Shown here in pieces: positions 9,298 to 17,162 of a stretch of 64,000 nt of DNA. The stretch lies in contig NZ_LBNQ01000020.1 of assembly GCF_001005215.1 (NCBI RefSeq), positions 85,077-149,076 of the forward strand, read 5' to 3'. Each line of letters begins with the position of its first letter. Within the stretch, counting starts at the first letter, position 1. Under the pieces are notes generated by a model. That model was not told the DNA's origin. It worked only from the letters and a program-made list of their open reading frames with translations, and made no database searches. The translations under genes and the position numbers were made by a program. Source of the stretch: Lampropedia cohaerens. GTDB lineage: Bacteria; Pseudomonadota; Gammaproteobacteria; Burkholderiales; Burkholderiaceae_C.

Positions 9298-10320
9298 ATG
9301 CTTACCTACATTGCCAAACGCCTGCTGCTGATGGTGCCAACGCTGCTGGGCGTGCTGCTGCTCACGTTCGTGATCGTGCAGTTCGTGCCGGGGGGGCCGG
9401 TCGAGCAGTATCTGGCCGAGTCGCGCGCCGGATTGGGCGGCGAGGGCGCAGCCCTGACTTATCGCGGCAACGAGGGCGTTGATGAGGAGCGACTGCAAGC
9501 GATCAAGGCGCTGTATGGGTTCGACAAGCCGGCGCACGAGCGGTTCTTTCAGATGCTGGGGCAGTTTGCGCGCTTTGACCTGGGACGCAGCTTCATGCAC
9601 AACAAGGATGTGTGGACGCTGATCAAGGAGAAGCTGCCGGTCTCGGCGAGCCTGGGGCTGTGGACCTTTTTCATCAGCTACCTGGTGGCCGTGCCACTGG
9701 GTGTGGCCAAGGCGGTGCGCGCCGGCAGCCGCTTTGATTTCGTCACGACCTTGTTGGTGCTGGTTGGCTACGCAGTGCCGGGATTCGTGCTTGGCGTCAT
9801 CCTGCTGGTGATTTTCGGCGGCCAGTTGGAATGGTTCCCGCTGCGCGGACTGACGTCACCGGGCTGGGAGGAGATGTCGTGGGGCCAGCGCATCATCGAC
9901 TACCTCTGGCACCTCACGCTGCCTGTGATCTCCATGGTGGCAGGCAGCTTCGCGGTGACGGCGCTTCTGACCAAGAACGCCGTTCTTGAGGAAATCCGCA
10001 AGCAGTACGTCCTGACCGCCTATGCAAAGGGGCTGGGGCAGGGCCAGGTCCTGTGGGGGCACGTGTTTCGCAACGCGCTGATTCCCATCGTGACGGGGTT
10101 TCCTGCTGCGTTCATCGGCGCGTTCTTTGCTGGCTCGCTGCTCATCGAGACGCTGTTCACGCTCGATGGCCTGGGTCTGCTGGGCTATGAAAGCATCATT
10201 CGCCGCGATTACCCCGTGGTGCTAGGCACGCTCTACCTGTTCACCCTGATCGGCCTGCTGACCAAGTTGGTCAGCGACCTGTGCTATGTCTGGGTGGACC
10301 CACGGGTCAGATTCGACTGA
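9298..10320 (+). CDS. yejB: Peptide/microcin C-type ABC transporter permease YejB (orphan)
   Basis: 340 residues starting MLTYIAKRLLLMVPTLLGV. It has the DppB/YejB-type permease layout with six membrane segments, a large periplasmic loop after the first one (YRGNEGVDEERLQAIKALYG, characteristic of YejB), and the binding-protein-dependent transport signature in YAKGLGQGQVLWGHVFRNAL. YejB normally works with YejA (binding protein), YejE (second permease) and YejF (double ATPase) to import oligopeptides and microcin C. None of those is adjacent: upstream is aapJ on the other strand and downstream is a GST. It is therefore either served by partners elsewhere or an operon remnant. Confidence 0.88.
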   Translation: MLTYIAKRLLLMVPTLLGVLLLTFVIVQFVPGGPVEQYLAESRAGLGGEGAALTYRGNEGVDEERLQAIKALYGFDKPAHERFFQMLGQFARFDLGRSFMHNKDVWTLIKEKLPVSASLGLWTFFISYLVAVPLGVAKAVRAGSRFDFVTTLLVLVGYAVPGFVLGVILLVIFGGQLEWFPLRGLTSPGWEEMSWGQRIIDYLWHLTLPVISMVAGSFAVTALLTKNAVLEEIRKQYVLTAYAKGLGQGQVLWGHVFRNALIPIVTGFPAAFIGAFFAGSLLIETLFTLDGLGLLGYESIIRRDYPVVLGTLYLFTLIGLLTKLVSDLCYVWVDPRVRFD

Positions 10321-10508
10321 AGGCTGCGCCTGGCAAGGGCATTGAAAGCCGACTAATCTTTGCCGTGCATGGCACGGTGTCAAAGGTTCCGGTTGCTAGT
10401 CTGCACTGACCGATGCGGTGCAACCGTCGACGCTGTGGGGCTGGAGTATCGCAGCGCTTGCACGGCGCCATCGTGATGAAGTTTCCAAAGAATAGAAGGC
10501 ATATTTCC

Positions 10509-11219
10509 ATGACGCATCCACTGGACGAGTTCCCGATTACCCGCAAATGCTCGCCCCGTCATCCCGACCGCATCCAGTTGTATTCGCTGGCTACGCCCAA
10601 TGGCGTGAAGGTTTCGATTGCGTTGGAAGAGCTGGGCCTGCCCTACGAAGCGCACAAGATCGACATCATGGCAGGAGACCAGTTCACACCCGAATTCCTC
10701 TCACTCAACCCCAACAACAAGATTCCGGCGATCATCGATCCGGACGGTCCCGGCGGACAGCCGCTGGGACTGTTCGAGACCGGCGCCATCCTGGTGTATC
10801 TGGCGGACAAGACGGGCCGTCTTTTGCCAAGTGATGCGGCGGACCGCTACCGGGCCCTGCAATGGCTGATGTGGCAGATGGGGGGCGTAGGGCCCATGTT
10901 CGGTCAGCTGGGCTTCTTCCACAAGTTTGCTGGCCGGGAGATTGCCGATCCCCGCCCGCGCGAACGCTACGCCAAGGAGTCGCGCCGCCTCCTCGGCGTG
11001 CTGGACCGGCAACTTGCCGGGCACGACTGGCTGCTGGGCCAGGGCGAGGAGGCGTACTCGATTGCCGATATCGCTGTGCTGCCGTGGGTGCGCAATCTAG
11101 TAGGCTTTTACGGCGCGGCCGAACTGGTTGGCTATAACGATTTTCGGGAAGTGCAGCGGGTGCTGGCTGCCTTCGAGGCGCGCCCTGCGGTGCAGAAGGG
11201 GTTGGCCGTGCCGGCCTGA
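10509..11219 (+). CDS. yghU: Glutathione S-transferase, YghU/Ure2p-like
   Basis: 236 residues from the ATG at 10509, with AGAAGG about 10 bases upstream (an alternative ATG at 10476 is less likely). The N-terminal thioredoxin-like GST domain has the active-site region YSLATPNGVKVSIALEEL and the cis-Pro GSH-binding motif NNKIPAI, followed by ETGAILVYLA. The C-terminal helical domain has GQGEEAYSIADIAVLPWV with the conserved capping Asp. This matches the nu-class YghU/YfcG group, which shows disulfide-bond oxidoreductase activity with glutathione. It acts in the cytoplasm. The gene symbol rests on motif resemblance. Confidence 0.85.
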   Translation: MTHPLDEFPITRKCSPRHPDRIQLYSLATPNGVKVSIALEELGLPYEAHKIDIMAGDQFTPEFLSLNPNNKIPAIIDPDGPGGQPLGLFETGAILVYLADKTGRLLPSDAADRYRALQWLMWQMGGVGPMFGQLGFFHKFAGREIADPRPRERYAKESRRLLGVLDRQLAGHDWLLGQGEEAYSIADIAVLPWVRNLVGFYGAAELVGYNDFREVQRVLAAFEARPAVQKGLAVPA

Positions 11220-11248
11220 GCGTGTAACGCCGCCTAGCGCGGCGCAGC

Positions 11249-11278
11249 CCAGGGCGGCGCGATGCCTACCGCCCTTGG
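11249..11278. terminator. GC-rich hairpin between convergent yghU and rnr
   Basis: CCAGGGCGG and CCGCCCTTGG can pair with a single bulge, between two converging stop codons. There is no T-run on either strand, so termination by this hairpin is only a possibility. Confidence 0.3.
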
Positions 11279-11286
11279 GCGGAGGT

Positions 11287-13593
11287 TCAGCGCCTGCGGC
11301 CCTTGCGGCGCGGCGTCGGCGTTGACGGGCTGGTCTGGGCAGGCTTGCCGCCAGCGCTGCCCTTGTGCTCGACACTGGCTGCGGAGGGCGTTGCTTCGCT
11401 GTGCGTGCGCGCCGAGGGAGTGCCCCCACGGCGCTGGCTGCTCTTGCTGTTGCGGCCGTTTTTGCCATTGTGGCGCCCGTTGCCAGATGCTGCCGAGGCC
11501 TCGCCGGTGTCGCGCTCCAACTCGTCGCGCGCAGGCACAAAATCGATGTTGCGTGCATCAAGATCCACGCGGCTGACCTGGATCTGCAGCCGCGAGCCGA
11601 CGGCGTACCGCGTGCCGGTGCGCTCGCCGCGCAGTTCCTGGCGGGCCTCGTCGTAGCGGAAGTATTCGCCCCCCAGCTCGGTGATATGTACCAGCCCTTC
11701 GACGTACATCGCGTCCAGCGTGACGAACAGCCCGAAAGAGGTGACAGCCGTGACGGTGCCGGCAAACACCTCGCCGAGGTGCTCGCGCATGTACATGCAT
11801 TTGAGCCAGGACTCGACGTCGCGGCTGGCCTCGTCCGCGCGGCGCTCGTTGGCGCTGCAGTGCAGGCCGGCAGCCTCCCAAGCCTGCAGTTCGGCCTGGT
11901 CGGACGGTTTGCTGCCGCGGCGAGAGCGCCGCTTGTCGGTGGCGGATGGCGCATCGTCACTGCCCATGCGCTCGGGCGCAGCCACCTTGGCGGCGAGTTT
12001 CTTGCGGAACTGCTCGGTGGCAGGGCCGGCGTCGGGGACGGCCGGCAGGCGGTAATGCCCATCGCTGAGTACCGCCTTGATGACGCGGTGTACCAGCAGA
12101 TCGGGATAGCGACGGATGGGACTGGTGAAGTGGGTGTAGGCCTCGAAGGCCAGCCCGAAGTGGCCGCTGTTGTGCGGGGTGTAGATGGCCTGCTGCATTG
12201 AGCGCAGCAGCATCGAGTGGATTTGCTGGGCGTCTGGGCGGTCCTTGGTGGCTTCGGCAATCGCCTGGAAGTCCTGTGGCTTGGGGTCATCGCCGATCGT
12301 TAGGTTCAGACCCAGCGCCTTGAGGTAGGCGCGCAGTGTGTTCTGCCGCTCGGGGGTGGGGCCTTCGTGGACGCGGTACAGCGCCGGATGGCCGCTGGCC
12401 TGCAGGAATTCGGCGCTGCAGACGTTGGCCGCCAGCATGCATTCCTCGATCAGCTTGTGCGCTTCGGTGCGTGCGCGCGGCACAATCTGCGCGATGCGTC
12501 CGTTGTCGTCGCAAAGGATCTGCGTCTCGGTGGTCTCGAAGTCCACCGCACCGCGTGCCTTGCGCGCGGTCAGCAACGCCTGATAGACCCCGTGCAGGTG
12601 CAGGAATTCGGGCAGCAGGGCGCTGTATTGCAACGCCAGCGGGCCGCGGGTGTTGGCGAGGATGTCGGCCACCTGCTGATAGGTCATGCGCGCATGGCTG
12701 TGCATGACGGCCGGATAGAACTGGTAGGCGTGCACCTGACCCTTGGCTGTGATCAGCATGTCGCACACCATACACAGTCGATCCACGCCGGGATTGAGCG
12801 AGCACAGGCCGTTGGAGAGCTTTTCCGGCAGCATCGGAATAACGCGGCGCGGAAAGTAGATGCTGGTGGCGCGCTCGAAGGCGTCGCCATCGATGGCATC
12901 GCCCGATTTGACGTAATGGCTGACGTCGGCAATGGCCACCAGCAGACGCCAGCCCTTGCCCCGGCCTACGCGCGCAGGCTCGCAGTAGACGGCATCGTCG
13001 AAGTCGCGTGCGTCCTCGCCATCGATGGTCAGCAGCGGCACGTCGCGCAGGTCGACACGGCCCCTGCGGTCGGCGGGCCGCACCGTGCTGGGCAGTTTGG
13101 CGGCCGCCTTTTCGCAGGCAGGCGAGAAGGCGTGCGGCACTTCGTACTTGCGCACGGCAATTTCGATTTCCATGCCGGCATCGTCCGTCTCGCCGAGTAC
13201 CTCGACAATGCGCCCGACCGGCTGGCCATGCAGCGTGGGCGGCTCGGTGAGTTCGACGACGACGATCTGGCCCGTCTTGGCATGCGCGGTGGCATTGGGC
13301 GGCACCAGCACATCCTGGCCATAGCGCTTGTCTTCCGGCGCGACCAGCCAGACGCCGTTTTCCTGCAGCAGCCGACCGATGATGGTCTTGGTCTGGCGCT
13401 CGAGAATTTCCAGCACCTGCGCTTCGGGGCGACCACGCCGGTCCAGCCGAACAATGCGTGCGCGCACGCGGTCACGGTGCACAAGATGGTGCATTTCACT
13501 CGGTGGCAGGTAGATGTCGTCGGAGCCGTCGTCCGGCGTGATGAAACCGTGTCCCTCGCGGCGGCCTTGCACCAGGCCGGTGATTTCTTGCAT
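11287..13593 (-). CDS. rnr: Ribonuclease R
   Basis: 768 residues from the ATG at 13593 (MQEITGLVQGRREGHGF). Domain order is an N-terminal cold-shock/OB region (about 1-150), the RNB catalytic domain with TIDGEDARDFDDAVYCE, whose clustered Asp residues bind the two metals, and a C-terminal S1 domain (FAGTVTAVTSFGLFVTLD). A Lys/Arg-rich low-complexity tail ends in RRKGRRR, as in other RNase R proteins, where the tail helps unwinding. It is a processive 3'-5' exoribonuclease degrading structured RNA. The frame remains open upstream only because it reads antisense through the adjacent tRNA-Leu gene; the true start is at 13593. The Shine-Dalgarno sequence is weak. Confidence 0.93.
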   Translation of the reverse strand: MQEITGLVQGRREGHGFITPDDGSDDIYLPPSEMHHLVHRDRVRARIVRLDRRGRPEAQVLEILERQTKTIIGRLLQENGVWLVAPEDKRYGQDVLVPPNATAHAKTGQIVVVELTEPPTLHGQPVGRIVEVLGETDDAGMEIEIAVRKYEVPHAFSPACEKAAAKLPSTVRPADRRGRVDLRDVPLLTIDGEDARDFDDAVYCEPARVGRGKGWRLLVAIADVSHYVKSGDAIDGDAFERATSIYFPRRVIPMLPEKLSNGLCSLNPGVDRLCMVCDMLITAKGQVHAYQFYPAVMHSHARMTYQQVADILANTRGPLALQYSALLPEFLHLHGVYQALLTARKARGAVDFETTETQILCDDNGRIAQIVPRARTEAHKLIEECMLAANVCSAEFLQASGHPALYRVHEGPTPERQNTLRAYLKALGLNLTIGDDPKPQDFQAIAEATKDRPDAQQIHSMLLRSMQQAIYTPHNSGHFGLAFEAYTHFTSPIRRYPDLLVHRVIKAVLSDGHYRLPAVPDAGPATEQFRKKLAAKVAAPERMGSDDAPSATDKRRSRRGSKPSDQAELQAWEAAGLHCSANERRADEASRDVESWLKCMYMREHLGEVFAGTVTAVTSFGLFVTLDAMYVEGLVHITELGGEYFRYDEARQELRGERTGTRYAVGSRLQIQVSRVDLDARNIDFVPARDELERDTGEASAASGNGRHNGKNGRNSKSSQRRGGTPSARTHSEATPSAASVEHKGSAGGKPAQTSPSTPTPRRKGRRR

Positions 13594-13654
13594 GAGGCTT
13601 GATTTATTCAATGGTTGTCCATTTTTTGCATTAGAATTCGCGCTTTCCTGAAGT

Positions 13655-13741
13655 GCCCAGGTGGCGGAATTGGTAGACGCACTAGCTTCAGGTGCTAGCG
13701 GGGGCAACTCCGTGGAGGTTCGAGTCCTCTCCTGGGCACCA
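13655..13741 (+). tRNA. tRNA-Leu(CAG), copy 1
   Basis: 87 bases including encoded CCA. The acceptor stem GCCCAGG pairs with CCTGGGC. The anticodon stem CTAGC/GCTAG closes the loop TTCAGGT with anticodon CAG at 13689-13691, reading CUG. A long variable arm marks a class II tRNA, and the T-arm contains GTTCGAGTC. A TAGAAT -10-like hexamer (13632-13637) and a GC-rich discriminator lie upstream. An intrinsic terminator follows. Confidence 0.97.
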
Positions 13742-13760
13742 CAGTCGGAGTTTAACGAAG

Positions 13761-13794
13761 AAAGCCGCCCGCGTTGGCGGCTTTGTCGTTTTTT
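13761..13794 (+). terminator. Intrinsic terminator after tRNA-Leu copy 1
   Basis: AAAGCCGCC and GGCGGCTTT form the stem and are followed by GTCGTTTTTT. It stops transcription of the first tRNA before the second copy, so each copy appears to be its own unit. Confidence 0.8.
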
Positions 13795-13911
13795 GCGAAG
13801 GCATCCCAGATGCGCCATACTGGCGCCGGGAGCGTGATTATTTTTTCAATGCAGGTGCGCGAATTCCTTTGCGGCAAAAAATATCCGCTACAATACGCGC
13901 TTTCCTGAAGT

Positions 13912-13998
13912 GCCCAGGTGGCGGAATTGGTAGACGCACTAGCTTCAGGTGCTAGCGGGGGCAACTCCGTGGAGGTTCGAGTCCTCTCCTGGGCACCA
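13912..13998 (+). tRNA. tRNA-Leu(CAG), copy 2
   Basis: It is identical in all 87 bases to the copy at 13655, including CCA and the CAG anticodon. A TACAAT -10-like hexamer at 13889-13894 with a CGCGC discriminator precedes it, and a strong terminator follows at 14015. CUG is the dominant leucine codon in this G+C-rich genome, consistent with two gene copies. Confidence 0.97.
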
Positions 13999-14014
13999 AT
14001 TGACATATAACAGC

Positions 14015-14047
14015 AGGCCGCTTGTTTTCAAGCGGCCTTTTGTTTTT
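14015..14047 (+). terminator. Intrinsic terminator after tRNA-Leu copy 2
   Basis: AGGCCGCTTG and CAAGCGGCCT form a 10-bp stem with a TTTT loop, followed by TTTGTTTTTT. This is a canonical Rho-independent terminator. Confidence 0.88.
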
Positions 14048-14078
14048 TACTGCATTTGTCCGCAGCGGGGCAGGTGTG

Positions 14079-14113
14079 AAAAAGCCGATCGCCGCAGATT
14101 GCGGGGATCGGCT
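14079..14113 (-). terminator. Intrinsic terminator of the carboxynorspermidine operon (minus strand)
   Basis: AGCCGATC (14083-14090) pairs with GATCGGCT (14106-14113), extended inside by CCGC/GCGG. On the minus strand the stem is followed by a five-T tract (AAAAA at 14079-14083). It lies 36 bases past the stop of the dehydrogenase gene. Confidence 0.75.
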
Positions 14114-14148
14114 CCGGCGGGGCGCTGCAATGCAGCTGGCGTCATCCG

Positions 14149-15417
14149 TCAGGCAGCCGCGGCCAGTGCCTCGTCGCTGAAGGAAACCAGTGCATCCTCG
14201 CCGTTTTCACGGATCTGCGTGGGCAGCCCGATGTCGTTCATCAGGTTGATGAACGGCTGATAGGGCAGCTCCTCGACGTTGACCATCTTGCGCACGTCCC
14301 AGACGCCCTGGGCGATCAGGATCGCCGCTGCGGCAGCGGGAATGCCTGCAGTGTACGAGATGCCCTGGCTGCCCACTTCGGCATAGGCCTCGACATGGTC
14401 GGCGACGTTGTAGACGAACACCTCGCGTGGCTTGCCATCCTTGGTGCCCTTGACAATGTTGCCGATGCAGGTCTTGCCGACGTAGCTGGGGGCCAGCGAG
14501 GCAGGGTCGGGCAGCACGGCCTTGACCAACTGCAGTGGCACCACCTCCTGGCCGTTATCCAGCCGGACTGGTTTTTCCGACAGCAGGCCGAGGTTGCGCA
14601 ACACCGTAAAGACGTTGATGTAGTGCTCGCCAAAGCCCATCCAGAAACGGATGTTGGGCACATCCAGATGCTGTGACAGCGAGTGCAGCTCGTCATGCCC
14701 TGTCAGGTAGGCCGTTTGCTGGCCAACCACTGGCAGGTCGTCGGTGCGCTTGACCTCGAACATCTTGTTGGACTTCCATTGCCCATCCTGCCAGGACCAC
14801 ACCTGTCCGGTGAACTCGCGGAAGTTGATCTCCGGATTGAAATTGGTGGCAAAGTACTTGCCGTGGCTGCCCGCATTGATGTCGATGATATCGATGGAGT
14901 CAACCTGGTCGAAATACTCCCGCACCGCCAGCGCCGCGTAGGCATTGACGACGCCGGGGTCGAACCCGCAGCCCAGGATTGCCGTGACGCCTTTTTCTGC
15001 ACAGAGGGCTTTGCGCTTCCACTCGTAGTTGGCGTACCAGGGCGGGGTCTCGCAGATCTTGGTGGGATCTTCGTGAATGGCCGTGTCGATGTAGGCTGCG
15101 CCGGTCTCGATGCAGGCCTGCAGCACCGACATGTTCACGAACGCATGGCCGACGTTGATGACGATCTGCGCGCCCGTGGCTTCGATCAGCTCGCGCGTGG
15201 CGTGCGTGTCCATCGCATCAAGCCGATGGGCCTTGAGCACGCCCTTGCGGTTTTGCAGTGCGCCCTTTTCGTGGATGCTGTCGATGATGGCCAGGCACTT
15301 GTTGATGTTGCGTGAGGCGATATGGATGTCGCCGAGCAGGCGATTGTGCTGGGCACACTTATGTGCCACTACCTGCCCAACTCCACCAGCGCCGATAATC
15401 AAGACATTTTTCTTCAT
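14149..15417 (-). CDS. Carboxynorspermidine dehydrogenase (saccharopine dehydrogenase family)
   Basis: 422 residues from the ATG at 15417 (MKKNVLIIGAGGVGQVVAHK). The N-terminal Rossmann fold carries the dinucleotide motif GAGGVG. ILGCGFDPGVVNAYAAL and YIDTAIHEDP are typical of the Lys1/COG1748 branch that makes carboxynorspermidine or carboxyspermidine from diamine plus aspartate semialdehyde using NADPH. The gene just upstream in the same operon encodes carboxynorspermidine decarboxylase, which fixes the assignment to polyamine synthesis rather than lysine metabolism. The spacing between the two is 77 bases and a minus-strand terminator follows. Whether the product is spermidine or norspermidine cannot be read from the sequence. 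Confidence 0.85.
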   Translation of the reverse strand: MKKNVLIIGAGGVGQVVAHKCAQHNRLLGDIHIASRNINKCLAIIDSIHEKGALQNRKGVLKAHRLDAMDTHATRELIEATGAQIVINVGHAFVNMSVLQACIETGAAYIDTAIHEDPTKICETPPWYANYEWKRKALCAEKGVTAILGCGFDPGVVNAYAALAVREYFDQVDSIDIIDINAGSHGKYFATNFNPEINFREFTGQVWSWQDGQWKSNKMFEVKRTDDLPVVGQQTAYLTGHDELHSLSQHLDVPNIRFWMGFGEHYINVFTVLRNLGLLSEKPVRLDNGQEVVPLQLVKAVLPDPASLAPSYVGKTCIGNIVKGTKDGKPREVFVYNVADHVEAYAEVGSQGISYTAGIPAAAAAILIAQGVWDVRKMVNVEELPYQPFINLMNDIGLPTQIRENGEDALVSFSDEALAAAA

Positions 15418-15494
15418 TTCGCACAAAGCCCCCTGTAAGAAAAGCACCGCGATACTGCGGCAAACATCGCGCAAGCGAGAGATAACGCTAGCGC

Positions 15495-16616
15495 CTACGA
15501 AAGACTGTTGACGTAGTCATCAAACCCGAATTGCCGTACGACTTCCAGATGGCCGTCAAGGCGTCGCACCACGATGGCGGGCATGGCCACGCCGTTGAAC
15601 CAGTTTTTCTTCACCATCGTGTAGCCTGCGGCATCCTGGATGCTGATGCGGTCGCCAACCTGCAGCGGCTCGGCGAAGCGGAACTCGCCGAAGATATCGC
15701 CGGCCAGGCAGGTCTTGCCGCAGACCAGGTAGCTGTGCGGCCCCGCATCGGGCACGATGCGCGCGGGCAGGTCATAGACCAGCAGATCCAGCATGTGCGC
15801 CTCGGTGGAGCTGTCGACGATGGCCAACGGCTTGCCATTGAAGCCAACGTCCAGCACGGAGACTTCCAGCGTTGCCGCGCCAGCGACGGCGGCCTCACCC
15901 GGCTCCAGATAGACCTGTACGTTGTACTGCTGCGCAAACGCCTTCAGCCGTGCAGCCAGAGCCTCCAGTGGGTAGCCGGGCTCGGCGAAGTGGATGCCGC
16001 CGCCCAGGCTGACCCACTGCACCCGGGCCAGCAGGTGGCCAAAGCGCTGCTCGATCTGGCCCAGCATGGCATCGAAGCTCTCGAAACTGCGGTTCTCGCA
16101 GTTGTTGTGAAACATCAGTCCACTGAGCTGCTCGATCACTTCCTCGATTCTGGCAGGGTCGGCTTCGCCCAGGCGGCTGTGAGGCCGGGCGGGGTCAGCA
16201 AGCAAATAGGGCGAGTTGCTGGTGCCCGGATTGACGCGCAGGCCCATGGGCTTGCCGGCAGCGCGTGTCTTGTCCGCAAAGCGCGTGAGCTGCCCCAGCG
16301 AGTTGAAGATGATCTTGTCGCTGTGCTGCAGCACCTCGTCGATTTCATGGTCGGCGAAGGCGACGCTGTAGGCGTGTGTCTCCCCACCGAACTTCTGATG
16401 CCCCAGCTTGACTTCGTATAGCGACGAGGAGGTGGTGCCGTCGAGGTATTGGCGCATCAACGGGAACACTGACCATGTAGCAAAGCACTTGAGCGCCAGC
16501 AGCGCCTTGGCGCCCGAGAGCGCACGCACGCGCTCGATGCGCTGCATGTTCGCGAGTAGCGCCTGCTCGTCAATGCAGTAGTAGGGTGTGGCAAGTTCGG
16601 CGGAGGCAGGGGGCAA
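15495..16616 (-). CDS. nspC: Carboxynorspermidine decarboxylase
   Basis: The body begins PYYCIDEQALLANMQRIERV and continues with the fold-III PLP-enzyme pattern ALLALKCFATWSVFPLM, where the Lys forms the Schiff base. CGKTCLAGDIFGEF supplies the C-terminal catalytic region. It decarboxylates carboxynorspermidine/carboxyspermidine as the last step of the alternative polyamine pathway. I place the start at the TTG at 16616, which has AGGAG eight bases upstream and gives 373 residues, close to the family length. An open frame continues to an ATG at 16763 (422 residues), but the added 49 residues are low-complexity and have no Shine-Dalgarno sequence. Start confidence is moderate; function is well supported. 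Confidence 0.87.
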   Translation of the reverse strand: MPPASAELATPYYCIDEQALLANMQRIERVRALSGAKALLALKCFATWSVFPLMRQYLDGTTSSSLYEVKLGHQKFGGETHAYSVAFADHEIDEVLQHSDKIIFNSLGQLTRFADKTRAAGKPMGLRVNPGTSNSPYLLADPARPHSRLGEADPARIEEVIEQLSGLMFHNNCENRSFESFDAMLGQIEQRFGHLLARVQWVSLGGGIHFAEPGYPLEALAARLKAFAQQYNVQVYLEPGEAAVAGAATLEVSVLDVGFNGKPLAIVDSSTEAHMLDLLVYDLPARIVPDAGPHSYLVCGKTCLAGDIFGEFRFAEPLQVGDRISIQDAAGYTMVKKNWFNGVAMPAIVVRRLDGHLEVVRQFGFDDYVNSLS

Positions 16617-17162
16617 TTCGGTGGCTCCTGTACAAAAAACCAAGTTCCGGCGCGTTGGCGTGCCGCTGGCTTCGACTGACGTCACATGTGGGTGCATGCG
16701 GCCATGCAGCTGCGCGGCAGCACTTCTAACGTGCCGGTTGGGGAAATCGGTCGGGGCTGGCATCCAATGGATGCCTGGAAGCCTGATCGGCAGCAGGGCC
16801 GCCGATCAGCGTAACCGGGCAATGGCGCGGTCAAACGAATGCTGTGGACGCGCCAAGTGGTTTACCAGACGATCAGCGCGCGGTGAATGCGATAGGCGCG
16901 GGCATTGCGCAGTGCCGGAGTCTGGCATGCGCAACCATAGACGGGGGTCAAGGCAAAAGTCATGGCGATTCATCAACCTCGTAATGGGGGAAGGGGTTGC
17001 GACCAACCAAGGAACTGCCAGACCACAGCCTGGGCAGAACGATTTTGGATTGAGGGGGCGATTATAGCCTGCGCCTACAGTGCCTGCGTGACAGCCTGAT
17101 GACGGTGATGGACACGTGCCATGGGCTGCGGGCGCCGCAGCGAGACTGCGCGCAGGTGTGAC
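16617..17162 (-). promoter_or_regulatory. Long structured leader / intergenic region upstream of nspC
   Basis: About 545 bases separate the nspC start from the thrC stop. On the minus strand a TATAAT hexamer is present at 17066-17061. Between it and nspC lie two perfect hairpins: CTGATCGGC/GCCGATCAG with a 9-base loop (16783-16809), and GGCATCC/GGATGCC with a 3-base loop (16759-16775). A 33-codon minus-strand ORF (16963-16862, starting MTFALTPVYGCACQTP) is possible between promoter and hairpins, with only a weak ribosome site. No established riboswitch was recognised. Confidence 0.4.

Larger units (their letters stand above)
13639..13998 (+). repeat. 103-bp direct duplication carrying tRNA-Leu(CAG)
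   Basis: The segment 13639-13741 recurs exactly at 13896-13998, 257 bases away. It contains 16 bases of leader (CGCGCTTTCCTGAAGT) plus the whole tRNA. Upstream promoter hexamers (TAGAAT versus TACAAT) and downstream terminators differ between the copies, so the repeat is limited to the transcribed region. Confidence 0.95.

Noticed and set aside
12367..13602. 411-codon plus-strand open frame over rnr
   Set aside because: Antisense to RNase R; no domain and no ribosome site.
13594..13818. Longer RNase R reading upstream to 13818
   Set aside because: The added residues are antisense translation of tRNA-Leu.
16806..17006. 66-codon minus-strand frame in the nspC leader
   Set aside because: No ribosome site or domain; it overlaps the alternative 33-codon frame and both remain doubtful.
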